NCBI RefSeq assembly: GCF_023053635.1
Contig: NC_086172.1
Span: 92,656,181 to 92,720,180 of the forward strand
Direction: 5' to 3'
DNA from: Elgaria multicarinata webbii
Lineage: Eukaryota > Chordata > Lepidosauria > Squamata > Anguidae
Length of the DNA: 64,000 nt
Part shown: positions 39,482 through 51,001 of the stretch, piece after piece
Position numbering within the stretch: position 1 is the first letter of the stretch
Layout: every line of letters begins with the position of its first letter
The notes under the pieces: generated by a model
Told to the model about the DNA's origin: nothing
Database searches by the model: none
The model's input: the letters and a program-made list of their open reading frames with translations, nothing else
Translations under genes and position numbers: made by a program

Positions 39482-39892
39482 CTAGAGACACTAGGAGTTT
39501 CCACTCCCTACTTCCAAGGAAGAGCCTCTTGGCAGGGAAGATCAGCATGGCCCCATCCACTAACCAGAGAAGGAGCAGCTGCTGGGAGCTCCCCACCCCT
39601 ACCCTCGCCATTCAGAAAGGACATTCAACTCTAACTACCTGATGCCCTTGGTTTGCAGAAGTGAGAGGAAGGAGACATTGCATTGGCTTCTGCCACCAGC
39701 CAAAGGAACAAAGTCTGCTGGGTCAATTGCTGCACCTCCGGCCAAGCAAGTCCACCAACAAGGGAAGTTGAGCCCGGCCATGACTAGATATAAATGCCTG
39801 TTTACAACCTGCTTTGTACTGGCATTGATAAAGGGATCTCCCTCTTCCACCTTTTCCTCTTCATTTCCATTCCCTTGTGTGTCTTCTCATTT

Positions 39893-39918
39893 TAAGGTGC
39901 AATCTTATGCAGTCAAAT

Positions 39919-39961
<43 letters not shown>

Positions 39962-40035
39962 ACAATTCCCAGCATTCCCCAGAAAGCATTGGAGGACTTT
40001 TTCTGTCTAAACATGCATAGGATTGCATCCCTAGA
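39893..40035. repeat. AATCCTATGC palindromic repeat with an internal GA run
   Basis: AAGGTGCAATCTTATGCAGT start and AACATGCATAGGATTGCATC end. A run of about 18 GA units (39922-39957) has replaced or expanded part of the left arm. Confidence 0.7.
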
Positions 40036-41047
40036 TGATAAGCCCAAGGACAGGGGCTTCAACTTTTGTATTGTTGTGAGACACTTTGGCAGACAATATT
40101 TGTCTGAAAAGTAATAAAATAGAATATTGTTGACTATTAAGACTGCCATGTAGAGGCAATTAATATATTTTGCAGCGGTTATCAAGTGCCTTACTAAATC
40201 CATATGTATTGAGTGGATTGTAGATAACCCAAAAATATATAATGGGTTTAACTGGAAATGATAGCCTATAATTTTCCCACTAGTCGTTATTACATCATCC
40301 CATTTTTTTTTGTTTCCTATACCACGTTGCCACTTCAGATGCATAAAGTCTCAATCTGTCTTATTATATTTCCAACCAATATTGATAATTGAGATCAAGC
40401 GTTGCCACTCACTGTGCAGTTAGGTATCAACAATGCACAATTTTATAGTATCTTTCTTTTAGGTTTATACAATGAGCAGGTGCAGCGTGAACTATTAAAA
40501 TAGATTTCCATACAGATCTTGATGTTTCAGTTCTAATCCCAGAATTTGAAATTCAGTGAGTTTGTGAATGTATATGAACTGGACGTCAATGAGGTTCTGA
40601 TCATAAACATATTTTTATTTGCACATATAGGTCCATATGCAATCTGCCAGAGCAAGAACATTTATCATCACAGCTACAGTATAATCCTCATACTGTTACT
40701 GTCAACGTTTCCAGTTAAGTTTGAATTGGGACAGAATAAGCCAGACTGTCTTCGATTATAGATGCAATCCACAATTGAAATCAGTAACAGATTTGCTTTA
40801 GTTGATGTGGACAGACCCCAATACTGGGAACAAGAGTATTCTCACAACTTCAACTTCCAATATATTCTCAAACATGCAAATATTTCCTGCAAAGTCACCA
40901 GATATTTTGATATCTGTAATTCACACCTATATGATATTTGACTGCAGTATTATCTATTTGACAGCAACTGACAAGTTGACAATATTTTGATAGCTTATGA
41001 GATTTCACACAAAAGAATACCTTCTCAAATTGGGGGGGGGGAGAAAT

Positions 41048-42018
41048 AACAAGTGGGGTACCATAGGGCTCAGTCCTGGGCCCAGAGTTCTTCAACATTT
41101 TTATTAATGACTTAGATGAAGAGGTGCAAGGAATGCTTATTGAATTCGCAGATGACACAAAATTGGGTGGGATAGCTAATACCCTGGAAGACAGAAGCAA
41201 ACTTCAAAGTGATCTTGATAGGCTGGAGTGCTGGGTTGAAAACAGCAGAATGACATTTAATAGGGATAAATGCCAAGTTCTACACCTAGGAAAAAGAAAA
41301 CAAATGCACAGTTACAAGATGGGGGATACTTGGCTCAGCAATACTACAAGCAGAAGGATCTTTGAATTGTTGTAGATCACAAGCTGAACATGAGCCAACG
41401 GTGTGATGTGGCTGCCAAAAAAGAAAATGCTATTTTGGGATGCATTAATAGAAATATAGCTTCCAAATCGCGAAAGGTACTGGTTCCCCTCTAATCGGCA
41501 CTGGTTAGGCCTCATCTTGAGTATTGTGTCCAGTTCTGGGCACCACACTTCAAGAAGGATGCAGACAAGCTGGAGGGGGTTCAGAGGAGGGCAACGAGGA
41601 TGATCAGGGGTCTGGAAACAAAGCCCTATGAAGAGAGACTGAAAGAACTGGGCATGTTTAGTCTGGAGAAGAGAAGATTGAGGGGAGACATGATAGCACT
41701 CTTCAAATACTTGAAAGGTTGTCACACAGAGGAGGGCCAGGATCTCTTCTCAATCATCCCAGAGTGCAGGACACACAATAATGGGCTCAAATTACAGGAA
41801 GCCAAATTCCAGCTGGACATCAGGAAAAACTTCCTGTTAGAGCAATACGACAATGGAACCAATTGCCTAGAGAGGTAGTGGGCTCTCCCACACTAGAGAC
41901 ATTCAAGAGGCAGCTGGACAGCCATCTGTCAGGGATGCTTTAAGGTAGATTCCTGCATTGAGCAGGGGTTGGACTCAATAGCCTTATAGGCCCCTTCCAA
42001 CTCTACTATTCTATGAAT
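41048..42018 (+). mobile_element. CR1 LINE, 3' part of ORF2 plus 3' end
   Basis: About 970 bp of reverse transcriptase C-terminal coding. The catalytic-loop sequence FADDTKLGGIANTLEDR is at about 41143, then a region reading LAAKKxNxILGC-like, MIRGLE...[18 protein letters not shown] (about 41600-41670) and [11 protein letters not shown]. It ends with the CR1 3' tail and ATTCTATGAAT octamer (near 42015). The frame shifts near 41335 and has early stops (for example a TAG in the VPQGSVLG motif), so it is 5'-truncated and dead. Confidence 0.92.
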
Positions 42019-42904
42019 CAAGAAATACCAATTAGGTTTGTGTTACTTAACATTCCTCATTCAAAATGGCAATTTGAATTTTAACATTCACATTTAAAAT
42101 AAGAGTGGAAAAACTGGAAATTTCAGCAAATTTTGAATATTTGAAGATACTTGTTTTTGCTTTAATCAGAATGTACCTATTTAAACAGGTACATTCTGGG
42201 AAACCCAGTGCTAAACACCACTCTGGAATAGTACAGATATGTGTCAAAATCACACTTTACTAGGAGTTCATGAAATGCCCTCCTGCACTTCCAACATGTA
42301 AGGAATCCATAATACTCTGCAAAATGCAGATTGGTCGGCCAACCAATTTAGAGCTTCTGTGACTTTATGCTATCACAGACACAGCCTTACTTTTTCTGTT
42401 CTTTGAAGCAAAACATATCTCTTTATGTTTATAAAGGGAAATGTATGCTTGTAACTTTTTACAAAGTATTATTAGGTTGCAATTAAACTAAACTGGTATG
42501 CTAGTTAAAAATGGGATGAATCCATTATATATATATCAACAACTATTCTGGTGCACTGCTCTTTGCAATTAGAAACCAAAATGTGGTGGGGTGCACAATT
42601 TGGGGAAGTGGAAGCCTGTCTACATAGTGTGAGTGGAGGCAAAGCATGTGACAGTTGCAAATATTTTGAAAGTGTTTACCACAGCCAATCACATAGCAGA
42701 AAGGGCAAGCCAATTTTCCAACTCAAACCCACAACAGGACTGTTATTCCCACTGACTGGCTGTAATAAAAACATTGAAATATGCACCGATTTTTCTTCCA
42801 CCTGTGCTTTGGCTGTGTAGGAAATGCAGTTCATGACAAAAAAATAATATTTCCCAACATTGTACTGAAAGCAGCAATGAAATCCCTACCCAAAGGCAAA
42901 TAAC

Positions 42905-43628
42905 TCCCAAGATGTTTATAAATATCTTTATTTAGAATACTGTTGAAAACATTCTCAGCGTCCACATTGTATAAATATATAAAGTTAAAGTTTGACACGA
43001 CAAACCAAGCAACATTAAATACGTAAATTTTTTGTTGTTGTTCTGATGGAATCTTTTTTCCTTTTTCTTTTTTTGCAAAGCAAACTCTTATTTACAAGTA
43101 TACAAAATAAGTATTTGTTTTAAAAATGGTCCACAACCTTTTCTGCATATATGTGGATGTCTGTGTGTGAGGGGAATTGCTAAGAAATACTGCAACCCTG
43201 AACACCCCTGAACACTTCAGCTGAAATCAATGGGAGCTAAACAGCCTGCGTGCAGAACTGCCGAAAGAGTTTATTTCTTACAGGATCTGAGAAGACATTC
43301 CAGAGTAAGGTCCCCCCGCCCCATTGAAAGCAAAGATTAAACATTGGCCATCTCATGATACACGATTCTAAATTTCCTCTATATACAAATTAAATAGCTT
43401 TTGTTTATAACCAATAAATAAGTGAATTTTGAAGTAATACAAGCTTGGAAAATATATATAAATATATATATTTGAAAGGAATTATTAGATACATTTGAAA
43501 ACTGGTTTTAAAAAAGCAACAATAACCCCAAAGTATTGTCTTTTTCGGTCTTCAGAACACAGAGTTAAGTATTATTTGCTGGCTAGCTTGGAGCTTTCTC
43601 AATGTTGCAATTTGTGTCTGCTGTGGCC
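42905..43628 (-). other. MYOD1: MYOD1 3' untranslated region
   Basis: About 720 bp of A+T-rich sequence follows the stop codon, free of recognisable mobile elements, and ends near a canonical polyadenylation signal. The extent is inferred from that signal; the actual cleavage site is not visible. Confidence 0.6.
42927..42932 (-). terminator. MYOD1: AATAAA polyadenylation signal, MYOD1
   Basis: Minus-strand AATAAA about 700 bp after the MYOD1 stop codon, in an A+T-rich setting. It is the first perfect AATAAA I noticed downstream of the gene. Use is inferred. Confidence 0.55.
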
Positions 43629-43882
43629 TTATAGTACTTGGTAAATGGGGTTGCTGGTGCTGGTAGTGTCCTGAGGGAGCTGAGTACAGCTAGTCGGGGA
43701 GGAGAGTTGAGCTCCAGTGTCACTCAGGCTTGTCCCTTCATGGAGAGAGCAGGGACTCCCCTCGGTTCCACTTTCGACTGTGGGCAGGGTGGAACAAGCC
43801 GTGCTGTCTGTCGAAATCCTCTCCACAATGCTTGATAAGCAGTCTAGGCTGGAAACAACGGAACTCTTCCCTTGCTTTGAAT
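43629..43882 (-). CDS. MYOD1: MYOD1 exon 3 (C-terminal coding)
   Basis: The last MYOD1 exon. The acceptor CTTTAG (rc of 43883-43888) gives a phase-1 junction that completes an Asp codon. The exon then reads SKQGKSSVVSSLDCLSSIVE and on to the terminal NPIYQVL and TAA (43629-43631). The SSLDCLSSIVERIST segment is MyoD helix III, the amphipathic helix needed to open silent muscle chromatin. The S/T/P-rich stretch after it is the usual variable C-terminus. The open frame continues 97 bp upstream into the intron, but the conserved sequence starts only at the acceptor. All three exons together give 294 residues, close to chicken MyoD. Confidence 0.96.
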
Positions 43883-44244
43883 CTAAAGACAATGAGATCA
43901 ATGAATTGAAGAAGCGATCCCAACAAGAAGTTTTTTTCATAGGATTCCTCACACACACACTTTTAACAGTGCAATCCATGAGATCAATGGAACTTATTCC
44001 TAGTGCCTATTGGACTGCAGGCTTTATCAACTGGTCTCATATGACAGGCAATTCAGTGGAAATTAATGCCAAGTAAGATATGAATAACGGCTGCACAGCA
44101 GCCTTGGAAAGCAAAATGAGGCCAAATAATTTTATAATTTTAAAGCCAAGTTGATGAGTTGGGCCAATTACTAATTTTGATAACAGTTTAGCAGTAAAAA
44201 CAGAGTGGATACTTACAGGGAAATGCATGCATCAAACTATATTA

Positions 44245-44335
44245 TTGTTGTTGTTGTTGTTGTTGTTGTTGTTAATAATAATAATAATAATAAGAAGAAG
44301 AAGAATACATTATGAAGGAGGAGGAGGAGGAGGAA
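44245..44335. repeat. (TTG)n(AAT)n(GAA)n(GGA)n simple repeat cluster
   Basis: Four different trinucleotide tracts in succession, inside MYOD1 intron 2 (43883-44482). Confidence 0.9.
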
Positions 44336-44482
44336 TATATTATGAACCTAATATGTATATTAAGTTCAAAAGGCCCACATATAGATAACAAGACACAACA
44401 CATGTAAGTGTGTGTATGCTGTGTTAATCTCGAATAACACAGGATAGAATAATCTATCCTTTCTTTCAAGACAGATACTTAC

Positions 44483-44561
44483 CAGTTAGTGTTTCTGTAT
44501 AGTAGCTGTTGTCATAACTATTCCTTCTCCTGGAACTGCAAGGGGGCCCGCTATAATCCAG
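44483..44561 (-). CDS. MYOD1: MYOD1 exon 2
   Basis: A 79-bp internal exon. The acceptor TTTCCAG ends at 44562 and the donor GTAAGT starts at 44482. It encodes LDYSGPPCSSRRRNSYDNS followed by YYTETLT, matching the MyoD exon 2 of birds (MEYSGPPCSSRRRNSY...). The first codon is CTG (Leu), where birds and mammals have ATG (Met). The exon enters in phase 0 and leaves in phase 1, consistent with both neighbours. It is too short to stand out without the homology and the splice sites. Confidence 0.93.
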
Positions 44562-45224
44562 CTGGAAACAAAACCCAACAATTCAAGACATTAGATCAGA
44601 AACATGATAAGGACAACCAGGTGTGCACGTGTGTACAGGGGTAATTAAGTGTGCACACCTGTCATTTGCACTTTATGTGTTTGCTAAAGGAAACACAAGT
44701 ATAACCCTTTGGCTTTTAATTATCAAGGGGACTGAGTCACTTTAAAGGTGCAATGATCCTTTAATGTCTTTGTTGATATGCGACCCATCAAACAACAGCA
44801 CAATGTCTCCTACTTTTCCACAATGGCCCTTAAATATTTTCTCATTCGGTTGAAGCCTATTTGAAATTTACATGTATTTACTCTTTACTGTATTTGACAG
44901 AAAACTCAACAAATGTACAAATTCCTATGTCAATGCTGACATTCCACTGACAGAACTGCTTCTATCAGCAGAACTGGGAGGGGGCGATTCCACCTCCCCT
45001 CTGTAGTCCACACAAAGACCCTCAAAACCTGCTCCAGAAGGCTTGGGGAAAAAACCGAACAGGCTTGCAGGCAGCATGGAGGGGAAGGAAGTCCCATCAC
45101 ACTAGCAAATTTTCACTATGTCACAACGTGACATTGGATTTAAGCCATTGTTGTTTATCATTTGAATATATATTCAATTCCCATCTCATGTGGCCTTAGA
45201 GCATCCTTTTGAGGTAGGTTATAT

Positions 45225-45693
45225 TATTTATTTATTTATTTATTTATTTTATTGCACTTATATACCGCTCCCATAGCCAGGGCTCTCTGGGCGGTTTACA
45301 GAAATTCTAAAATTAAGATTAAAACGAGTATACAAAATTTAAAATTCTAAAACACAGAACATACACACATAAAGCATTAAAAACCGTTAAAAAACTAAAC
45401 ATGTGGGTGATTAAGATGTACCGCCATATGCCTGGGCAAAGAGGAAAGTCTTAACCTGGCGCCGGAAAGATAGCAGCGTTGGTGCCAGGCGAGCCTCGTC
45501 AGGGAGATCATTCCATAGACTGGGGGCCACCACCGAAAAGACCCTGTCCCTCATTGCCACACTCCGAGCCTCTCTCAGAGTAGGCACCCAGAGGAGGACC
45601 TTAGATGTTGAACATAGTGACCGGGTATATTCACGTCGGGAGAGGCGTTCCATCAGGTATTGTGGTCCCAAGCCGTGTAAGGCTTTATATTAT
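45225..45693 (-). mobile_element. L2-like LINE 3' end in MYOD1 intron 1
   Basis: The minus-strand frame 45671-45411 reads FSVVAPSLWNDLPDEARL and SFRRQVKTFLFAQAYGG, the C-terminal hallmark of L2/CR1-superfamily reverse transcriptases. A 3' tail and an AAAT run (45225-45250) follow. The 86-residue frame is open, so the copy is comparatively young, but it is strongly 5'-truncated. Confidence 0.8.
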
Positions 45694-45699
45694 TTATTT

Positions 45700-45900
45700 A
45701 TGACAATTATGGCCCACCTTTTTTCCTCCAAGGAACCCACTGGGGCTTCTATGATTCTCCACTCAGTTTTATCCTCCCAAGAAACTTGTGAGATTTGTTA
45801 GGTTGACTGGCCTAAAGTCACCCAGTGAGCTTCATAGCCAAGTGGGGACTAGAACTTGGATCTCCCAGTCCAACATTCTAAACACTACACTGGCTCGCCC
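45700..45900 (-). mobile_element. Sauria SINE in MYOD1 intron 1
   Basis: Read in reverse it has a tRNA-like head (ACTGGGAGATCCAAGTTCTA), the GTCACCCAGTGAGC-type body and a tail CCTTGGAGGAAAAAAGGTGG; compare 61755. Confidence 0.75.
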
Positions 45901-46367
45901 CAGTGTTCAAGTCTACTCAATGAACTGAATGACTGAGTAACACCCATACTAACACTCTAGTCACCTCAGCACACTTGTGTTAAAAAAGAAGCTTGATATG
46001 ATTGTACTCCAAGCATTAGTCAAAGTATGGAATCCAATAAAGCTAAAGACCCAGAGCCAATTTGGGGGCACTGAATCCCAGTTCACACAATCCTCCTCTG
46101 TTCCCAGTCCTAGCAGTAAACTGGGAAGAAATCTCCCATTCTGTCCATGTCTCTGTTCCAGCCTCTGTCCTTAATGCATGCTGTCGCCAATCTCTGTATC
46201 TCATGCATGTGCGCACCACCCACGTTTGGTTCTTTCTTCCTCAGTGAACATGTGCCCTGTTTGACATGATGCTTCACCACCGCAAGTGCAATCCAATCTA
46301 AGATACAGTCCTCACCGTTTGCGGTTATGCAGAGTGGATTTTTTTATGTGTATACTTGGAAATAAGC

Positions 46368-46482
46368 CCTATGAAGTTCCATAGGACTTACTTACCAAAG
46401 GCGACAATCCTACAGAGTACACATGTTACCTTGGATTAAGTGCCACTGAACTCAGTGGGGCTTACTTCTGAGTAGACATAGC
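46368..46482. repeat. ACTTCTGAGTAA dispersed repeat
   Basis: GACAATCCTACAGAGTACAC and CAGTGGGGCTTACTTCTGAG; one of the better copies. Confidence 0.6.
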
Positions 46483-47077
46483 TTGAACTTCTACACTGGT
46501 TTTGTACCAACATATTTTAATGAGCGCCCTGTAAAGAAGGTTGTCTCTTCTGAGTATGCACTGATATAGAAGAATCTACTTTGGAATGTCCCATTTCTGC
46601 AGGGAGCGAGTGAATAATATCAGGGTATAATATTAACTACCATCCATTGTCTTAAAAATCCATCTTTACTTCATTGTAAATCAGATTTACTGCTGTGCAG
46701 GACAGGGTTATAAGGATTTGAACAGGCAAAGACTCAAAAGTCCAGTTCAACTTACAGAGATAAATGCACTTTCTTTCCCAGTGATTAGATTTCATAGGAA
46801 AATAATTATCTCTTTTCCAAGTATCAGGAAATCATAGGAGGACTATGCCTGAACTGAGCCAAAGAGCTATCATTTCTTCTCCCAGCACTTTACCTTGAGA
46901 GTAGAGAGCTGAATACTTCTGGTTCTTCAGTATAGGGTTTGGACAGTGCATAGATGCTGCTGTTCCTGCATTTTATTTTTTGTTTTTAATTATTTTATTC
47001 TTTCCACGGTGTACTGATGTGTGAGCTAAATTGCCTGAAGAAATAAGTGTGAGTTTAGGTGTTCTGATTCTATGGTG

Positions 47078-47140
47078 GTTTACTCAGAATTAAATCCCAC
47101 TGGGTTTAATAGGGCTTATTACTAAGAAAGTGTGCTGCTA
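47078..47140. repeat. ACTTCTGAGTAA dispersed repeat
   Basis: TTTACTCAGAATTAAATCCC followed by GGGTTTAATAGGGC; worn. Confidence 0.4.
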
Positions 47141-47831
47141 AACTAGTTCAATTTTAGCTGGAGGGGGAAATGGCTTTCATTCTTCTGCCCATCTACCCTA
47201 CTAACAGGAAGAGAGAAAGATGCTTGGGTTTTGTTTGTTTTTTGTATCCTATACCAATTGAGGAAAGAGTGGGAGATTCCTTTTTCACTGTCCCCCCACA
47301 TCCCCAGGGGACAGAAAAGAAATCTATATTGGGCAGAAGAGACTCCCTCTTTCCCAGAGCGCCAAAGAGACCTCCCAATGACTACACTTCAAGAGATGGC
47401 TTGTCTCTCTCTCTCTCCTTGGGTCAGAATAAAACTTCCGCAGAGACAGAGCTGAGGCAATAAAAAGAAGCATTCTCTGCTCTCCTTGCCACAAGGATAA
47501 AAAGACAACGGTCATCTCTCCGAAGAATCTGAGCATAGAAAACAAGCCTTCCCTTTGCTGCTGGTGCTAAAAACAGCACTCACCGCGCAATCCTATGTAT
47601 ATTTACTCATAAATAAAAGCCCTCGATGTTTTAAATGACATGCAGACATGGTTGCAGCCTTAAATTACTGGGGGGGGGGGGGGAAGAGAGAGCAGTGCCA
47701 GGGATGACACCTGCTACAAAGTGAGGCCCTCTGATCTGGAAATCTCCATTTCAAAGGGTGGGAGGGGCGTGATGACTCAAAGAGCGACTTCACACACCTC
47801 AGCGTACATTGGAAAGAGATTCTGGGGCTCA

Positions 47832-47963
47832 GGCCAGATCTACACCAAGCAGGATATAACACTTTGAAAGCAGTTTGAAAACGGTATATGGAATGTGTCA
47901 TGGGCCCCAATAGTTGTCAACACCGTTATAAACTATTATAAAGCAGTAGTGTAGATCCTGCCT
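47832..47963. mobile_element. Palindromic MITE (GTCTACAC family) in MYOD1 intron 1
   Basis: Ends GGCCAGATCTACACCAAGC and CAGTAGTGTAGATCCTGCC. Central GGGCCCCAATAGTTGTCAAC is shared with 14066 and 59174. Confidence 0.75.
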
Positions 47964-48313
47964 CGGTTGAGCTAAAGGCACAAGGCAGAGGAGGCTTCCC
48001 ACTTTCCTTCCATAAATCTAGGCACAGAGGGAAATCCCATCCCAAGTTTTAAAGCTGCCATCTTCTTCCAGGCCTAGCCTTTAGCTGATACATGACTGGC
48101 AGGCATTCACATCAGACACGTCAGGCGGAAGGGGAAACTGGCCCTGTCGCTTGTCTGCTACTCATGCAGCTGCTAAAGGCAACAGGAGCCAGGTCAGAAA
48201 CAAGGCGGCCGACCGACCGCAGCATTCTTGGGGAAGGTTCCAAGCATACTGGGTTGGTTAGGCCCGACACAAGCCGCCCGCTCTGCTGCCTTCGGACCGG
48301 GCCTCAGACTCAC

Positions 48314-48865
48314 CATGCCGTCGGAGCAATTGGAGCGAGGGCTGGAGGCGTCCGAGTCGCCGCTGTAGTGCTCCAGCACCGGGTAGTAGGCGTCCTCTTG
48401 GTCGCGCAGCAGCGCCTGGAGGCTCTCGATGTAGCGGATGGCGTTGCGCAGGATCTCCACTTTGGGCAGGCGCTGGTTGGGGTTGGTGGAGGTGCAGCGC
48501 TTGAGCGTCTCGAAGGCCTCGTTGACCTTGCTGAGCCGCCGCCGCTCGCGCATGGTGGCCGCCTTGCGGCGGTCCGCGTTGGTGGTCTTCCGCTTGCAGG
48601 CCTTGCAGGCCCAGAGCAGGCAGCGGCCGGCCTGGTGGTGCCCGCTGGGCGCCCGGATGTGCTCGTCCTCGTGGCTGTGGCCGTGGTGGTGGTGGCCGTG
48701 CTCGTCGGCCTTCAGCAGGCCGCCCACGTGCACCAGCCGCGGGTCCAGGTCCTCGAAGAAGTGCATGTCCGACGTGTTGAAGCAGGGGTCGTCGTAGAAG
48801 TCGTCGGCTGCCGAGAAGGAGCAGAGCGAGCCGTCGGCGATCTCCATGTGGCCCAGCACGTCCAT
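48314..48865 (-). CDS. MYOD1: MYOD1 exon 1: myogenic bHLH transcription factor
   Basis: This exon encodes residues 1-184 of MyoD, the nuclear bHLH factor that dimerises with E-proteins, binds CANNTG sites and commits cells to skeletal muscle. The start ATG at 48865 gives [17 protein letters not shown], matching the bird start; the ATG six codons later is less likely. In order: the acidic activation region ([20 protein letters not shown], about 21-40), a His-rich stretch (56-69), the H/C region [14 protein letters not shown] with Trp85, the basic region with the myogenic residues Ala103-Thr104, Lys113 in the basic-helix junction, and the HLH (about 110-155). The Ser-rich [20 protein letters not shown] closes the exon. 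The donor ATG/GTGAGT is in phase 0. No damage is seen. Confidence 0.98.
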
Positions 48866-49208
48866 GGGGGGAGCAGTAAGCCGGGAAGGAATGGATCGAG
48901 AGCGCGGGGGTCGCCTTCTCTTCCCACTGCCGCGATCGGCGCCTGGCTTTAACGGCAGCCGGGCAGGGGTGCTCGCTTACAGCCTTGCGGAGCCGCCGGC
49001 TCTCCCTCCAGCAAAGCAAAACGCCAACGAGCTTCTTTCCACCGAGAGGGAGAGACGAGCGCGAAGCAGCGGCGGAGAGAGACGCTCTTGCCCAAGGCGG
49101 CAGGGGGCTTCATTCACTTGGGCTGCTTCTGTGTCCCCCTTTCCCCCTTGCCCAGCTCAGCCTGCTGTAGAGAACGCGATGCCATCCCGAGAGCGCGCCT
49201 CGAGGCTC

Positions 49209-49368
49209 TATTTATCCCGGGCGGGAGGGTGGGCATTCCTCCGCGGCCACCTCTTCTCCACCTGCCGGCCTATCCCCCTTGGCCTCGCAGAGCCAGTCGC
49301 TGGGGGTCTCGCGGGCGGTGGGAGGGGAGGGAGAAGAGGAACGCGCCCGCCTGATTGGAGGGCAGCTG
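49209..49368 (-). promoter_or_regulatory. MYOD1: MYOD1 core promoter: TATA-like box, CCAAT box, E-box
   Basis: On the minus strand ATAAATA (49209-49215) lies about 345 bp before the start codon, with a G-rich GC-box-like stretch next to it. Further upstream are CCAAT (49354-49358) and an adjacent E-box CAGCTG (49363-49368). TATA, CCAAT, Sp1-type and E-box elements are the known parts of the proximal MYOD1 promoter in other vertebrates. A start near 49180 would give a leader of about 315 nt. Confidence 0.6.
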
Positions 49369-49669
49369 AAGACCCCGTCCGGCAAAAGTTGGAAGCGAGT
49401 TCGCCCAAATGTCAAACGGCAGCAGGACAATCGGCGTCACTTGGGAGCGGGAGGGGCCCCCTCTTGAGTGGGCTTATCTTCTGCTCCGCGTGAGCGCTCC
49501 GGATCGCACCTTTGCATGCTCAGAGGGTAGTTTGGAAGCGATCTCAGACTTGTTTTTATTCGTTTTCGAAGTGCCGCTGTTAGGGGCTTGTCGGGCTGCT
49601 TGAATGATTTGAGAAAGGAATAAACGCAGATCTGTAATAACAGAAGTTTGCAAGTCTAATCGGGGTCTT

Positions 49670-49673
<4 letters not shown>

Positions 49674-49731
<58 letters not shown>
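49674..49731. repeat. (CT)n microsatellite
   Basis: About 28 CT units some 500 bp upstream of the MYOD1 promoter. Confidence 0.97.
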
Positions 49732-49732
<1 letters not shown>

Positions 49733-50454
49733 GACCGAGGTTATGTCCTGTCGCCACAAGGCATCAGCTAGTTTCCCTTTCAAGAAATTTCATTGTATAA
49801 TTTACAAGTATATAGTGAAAGAAGGTGAAAACGGATTTACTCGTTTTAAACGAGAGAGGTCGTAATTAGATTTTTCGACGTCGTTAAAACCATTTGTGGT
49901 TAAATTGAGCTTTTTGTGAAGCCCTTTTCCAGGAAATATGTTACCCTTCTCTAAATATGTAAGTAGCATCCCCCTGCCCCGCTTGGAAGGAGCTTGTGGT
50001 TGACTTTCCCATCGAAGCAATCTCATTTGTGGAATTATTTTGTTCGGTTTCACCTTTTTGTACATTTTTTTAAAATTAAAAGGAGTTTTTGGAAGACAGT
50101 GGCTTATCTAGTTTGTCATATCTGATCCTAAGGATACATTTTTTTAAAATATGTATCCGCCTTATATACTTAGCTCGTAGTAATCCTTTTTCATCTCAAA
50201 CTGCCCGATTCCGATCTATTTTTAAATCCTGGTTTATACCCGTACGAAAAACCCGCAAGAAAGGAGAACTGAACGGAAGTAACGATTTAAGGGACAGGTG
50301 TCTTGTCTCCCTCTCCCTCTCTCCCTCTTGAATAAACAGGATCCCGCCGCAGTCGAACTCTTTTAATTCAGTGGAGAAATCAAAACAAGTGCTTAAACGT
50401 CAAATCAATGGGACTTCTTAGCGTTTGCCCCTTTTGGCTGGATTGTGCCTTCTT

Positions 50455-50490
50455 ATTACTATTATTATTATCATCATCATCATCATCATT
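50455..50490. repeat. (ATT)n(ATC)n tract
   Basis: Short trinucleotide runs. Confidence 0.85.
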
Positions 50491-50889
50491 AGTTTTACCT
50501 CTTGATTTGTGTTGTGAATAATTTGAGGCGGGACTGGATCAAATAAGCCGTTCCTCCCGCCCATTCTGGATTAGGCAGAGCCGCTGTTTAAAGAGATGAA
50601 AGCGTTGTGGTTCTAAACTTCTCCGGTTAATGGCTTTACCTTATGGGAGATCGTTTACTCTACCCTCCTTCTGGACGAATAGCGGTTTTGAAAGCCGTGT
50701 GTGTGTTAAACGATAATAATACTAATAATAAAATATAATATTTATAATACTACTAATATCTGTTCAGATAATTTCTGATATATTTGTACGAAGTGGTCTC
50801 CCCGTTCTCACGACGTCCATTTTTTTACTTCTCTCTTTCTTTCACTACCGGAATAGAGAGCGCCTCTGTCACTGCTTCCATGGCTTACT

Positions 50890-50962
50890 CCAGCCTTCCC
50901 CATGCTGGCTGGGAGTTGTAGTCCAAGACATCTGGAGGTCACCGGGTTGGGGAAGGCTGGCT
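50890..50962. repeat. Pal-110 palindromic repeat (half copy)
   Basis: CTGGGAGTTGTAGTCCAAGA through GGGTTGGGGAAGGCTGG. Confidence 0.7.
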
Positions 50963-50978
50963 TAGTCTGCTCTTGTTG

Positions 50979-51001
50979 GATGATGATGATGATGATGATG
51001 G
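50979..51001. repeat. (GAT)n tract
   Basis: About seven GAT units. Confidence 0.85.

Larger units (their letters stand above)
44562..48313 (-). other. MYOD1: MYOD1 intron 1, enlarged by mobile elements
   Basis: A 3.75-kb intron with GT-AG ends. It contains an L2-like LINE end (45225-45693), a Sauria SINE (45700-45900), short dispersed repeats (46368, 47078) and a palindromic element (47832-47963), all listed separately. MYOD1 introns in birds and mammals are shorter as I recall, so the excess is attributed to these insertions. No extra exon is evident. Confidence 0.8.
48200..49520. promoter_or_regulatory. MYOD1: CpG island over MYOD1 exon 1 and promoter
   Basis: A sharply G+C- and CpG-rich block covers MYOD1 exon 1, the leader and the promoter, bordered by A+T-rich DNA on both sides. 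MYOD1 is a CpG-island gene in other vertebrates. The composition explains the long antisense open frames here. Confidence 0.8.

Noticed and set aside
43883-43979. Upstream extension of the MYOD1 exon 3 frame
   Set aside because: The frame happens to be open into intron 2, but conserved residues begin exactly at the CTTTAG acceptor.
48092-48952. 286-codon plus-strand open frame
   Set aside because: It is antisense to MYOD1 exon 1 in a CpG island. Its Val/Ala/Leu-rich product mirrors the bHLH codons, and no independent homology is evident.
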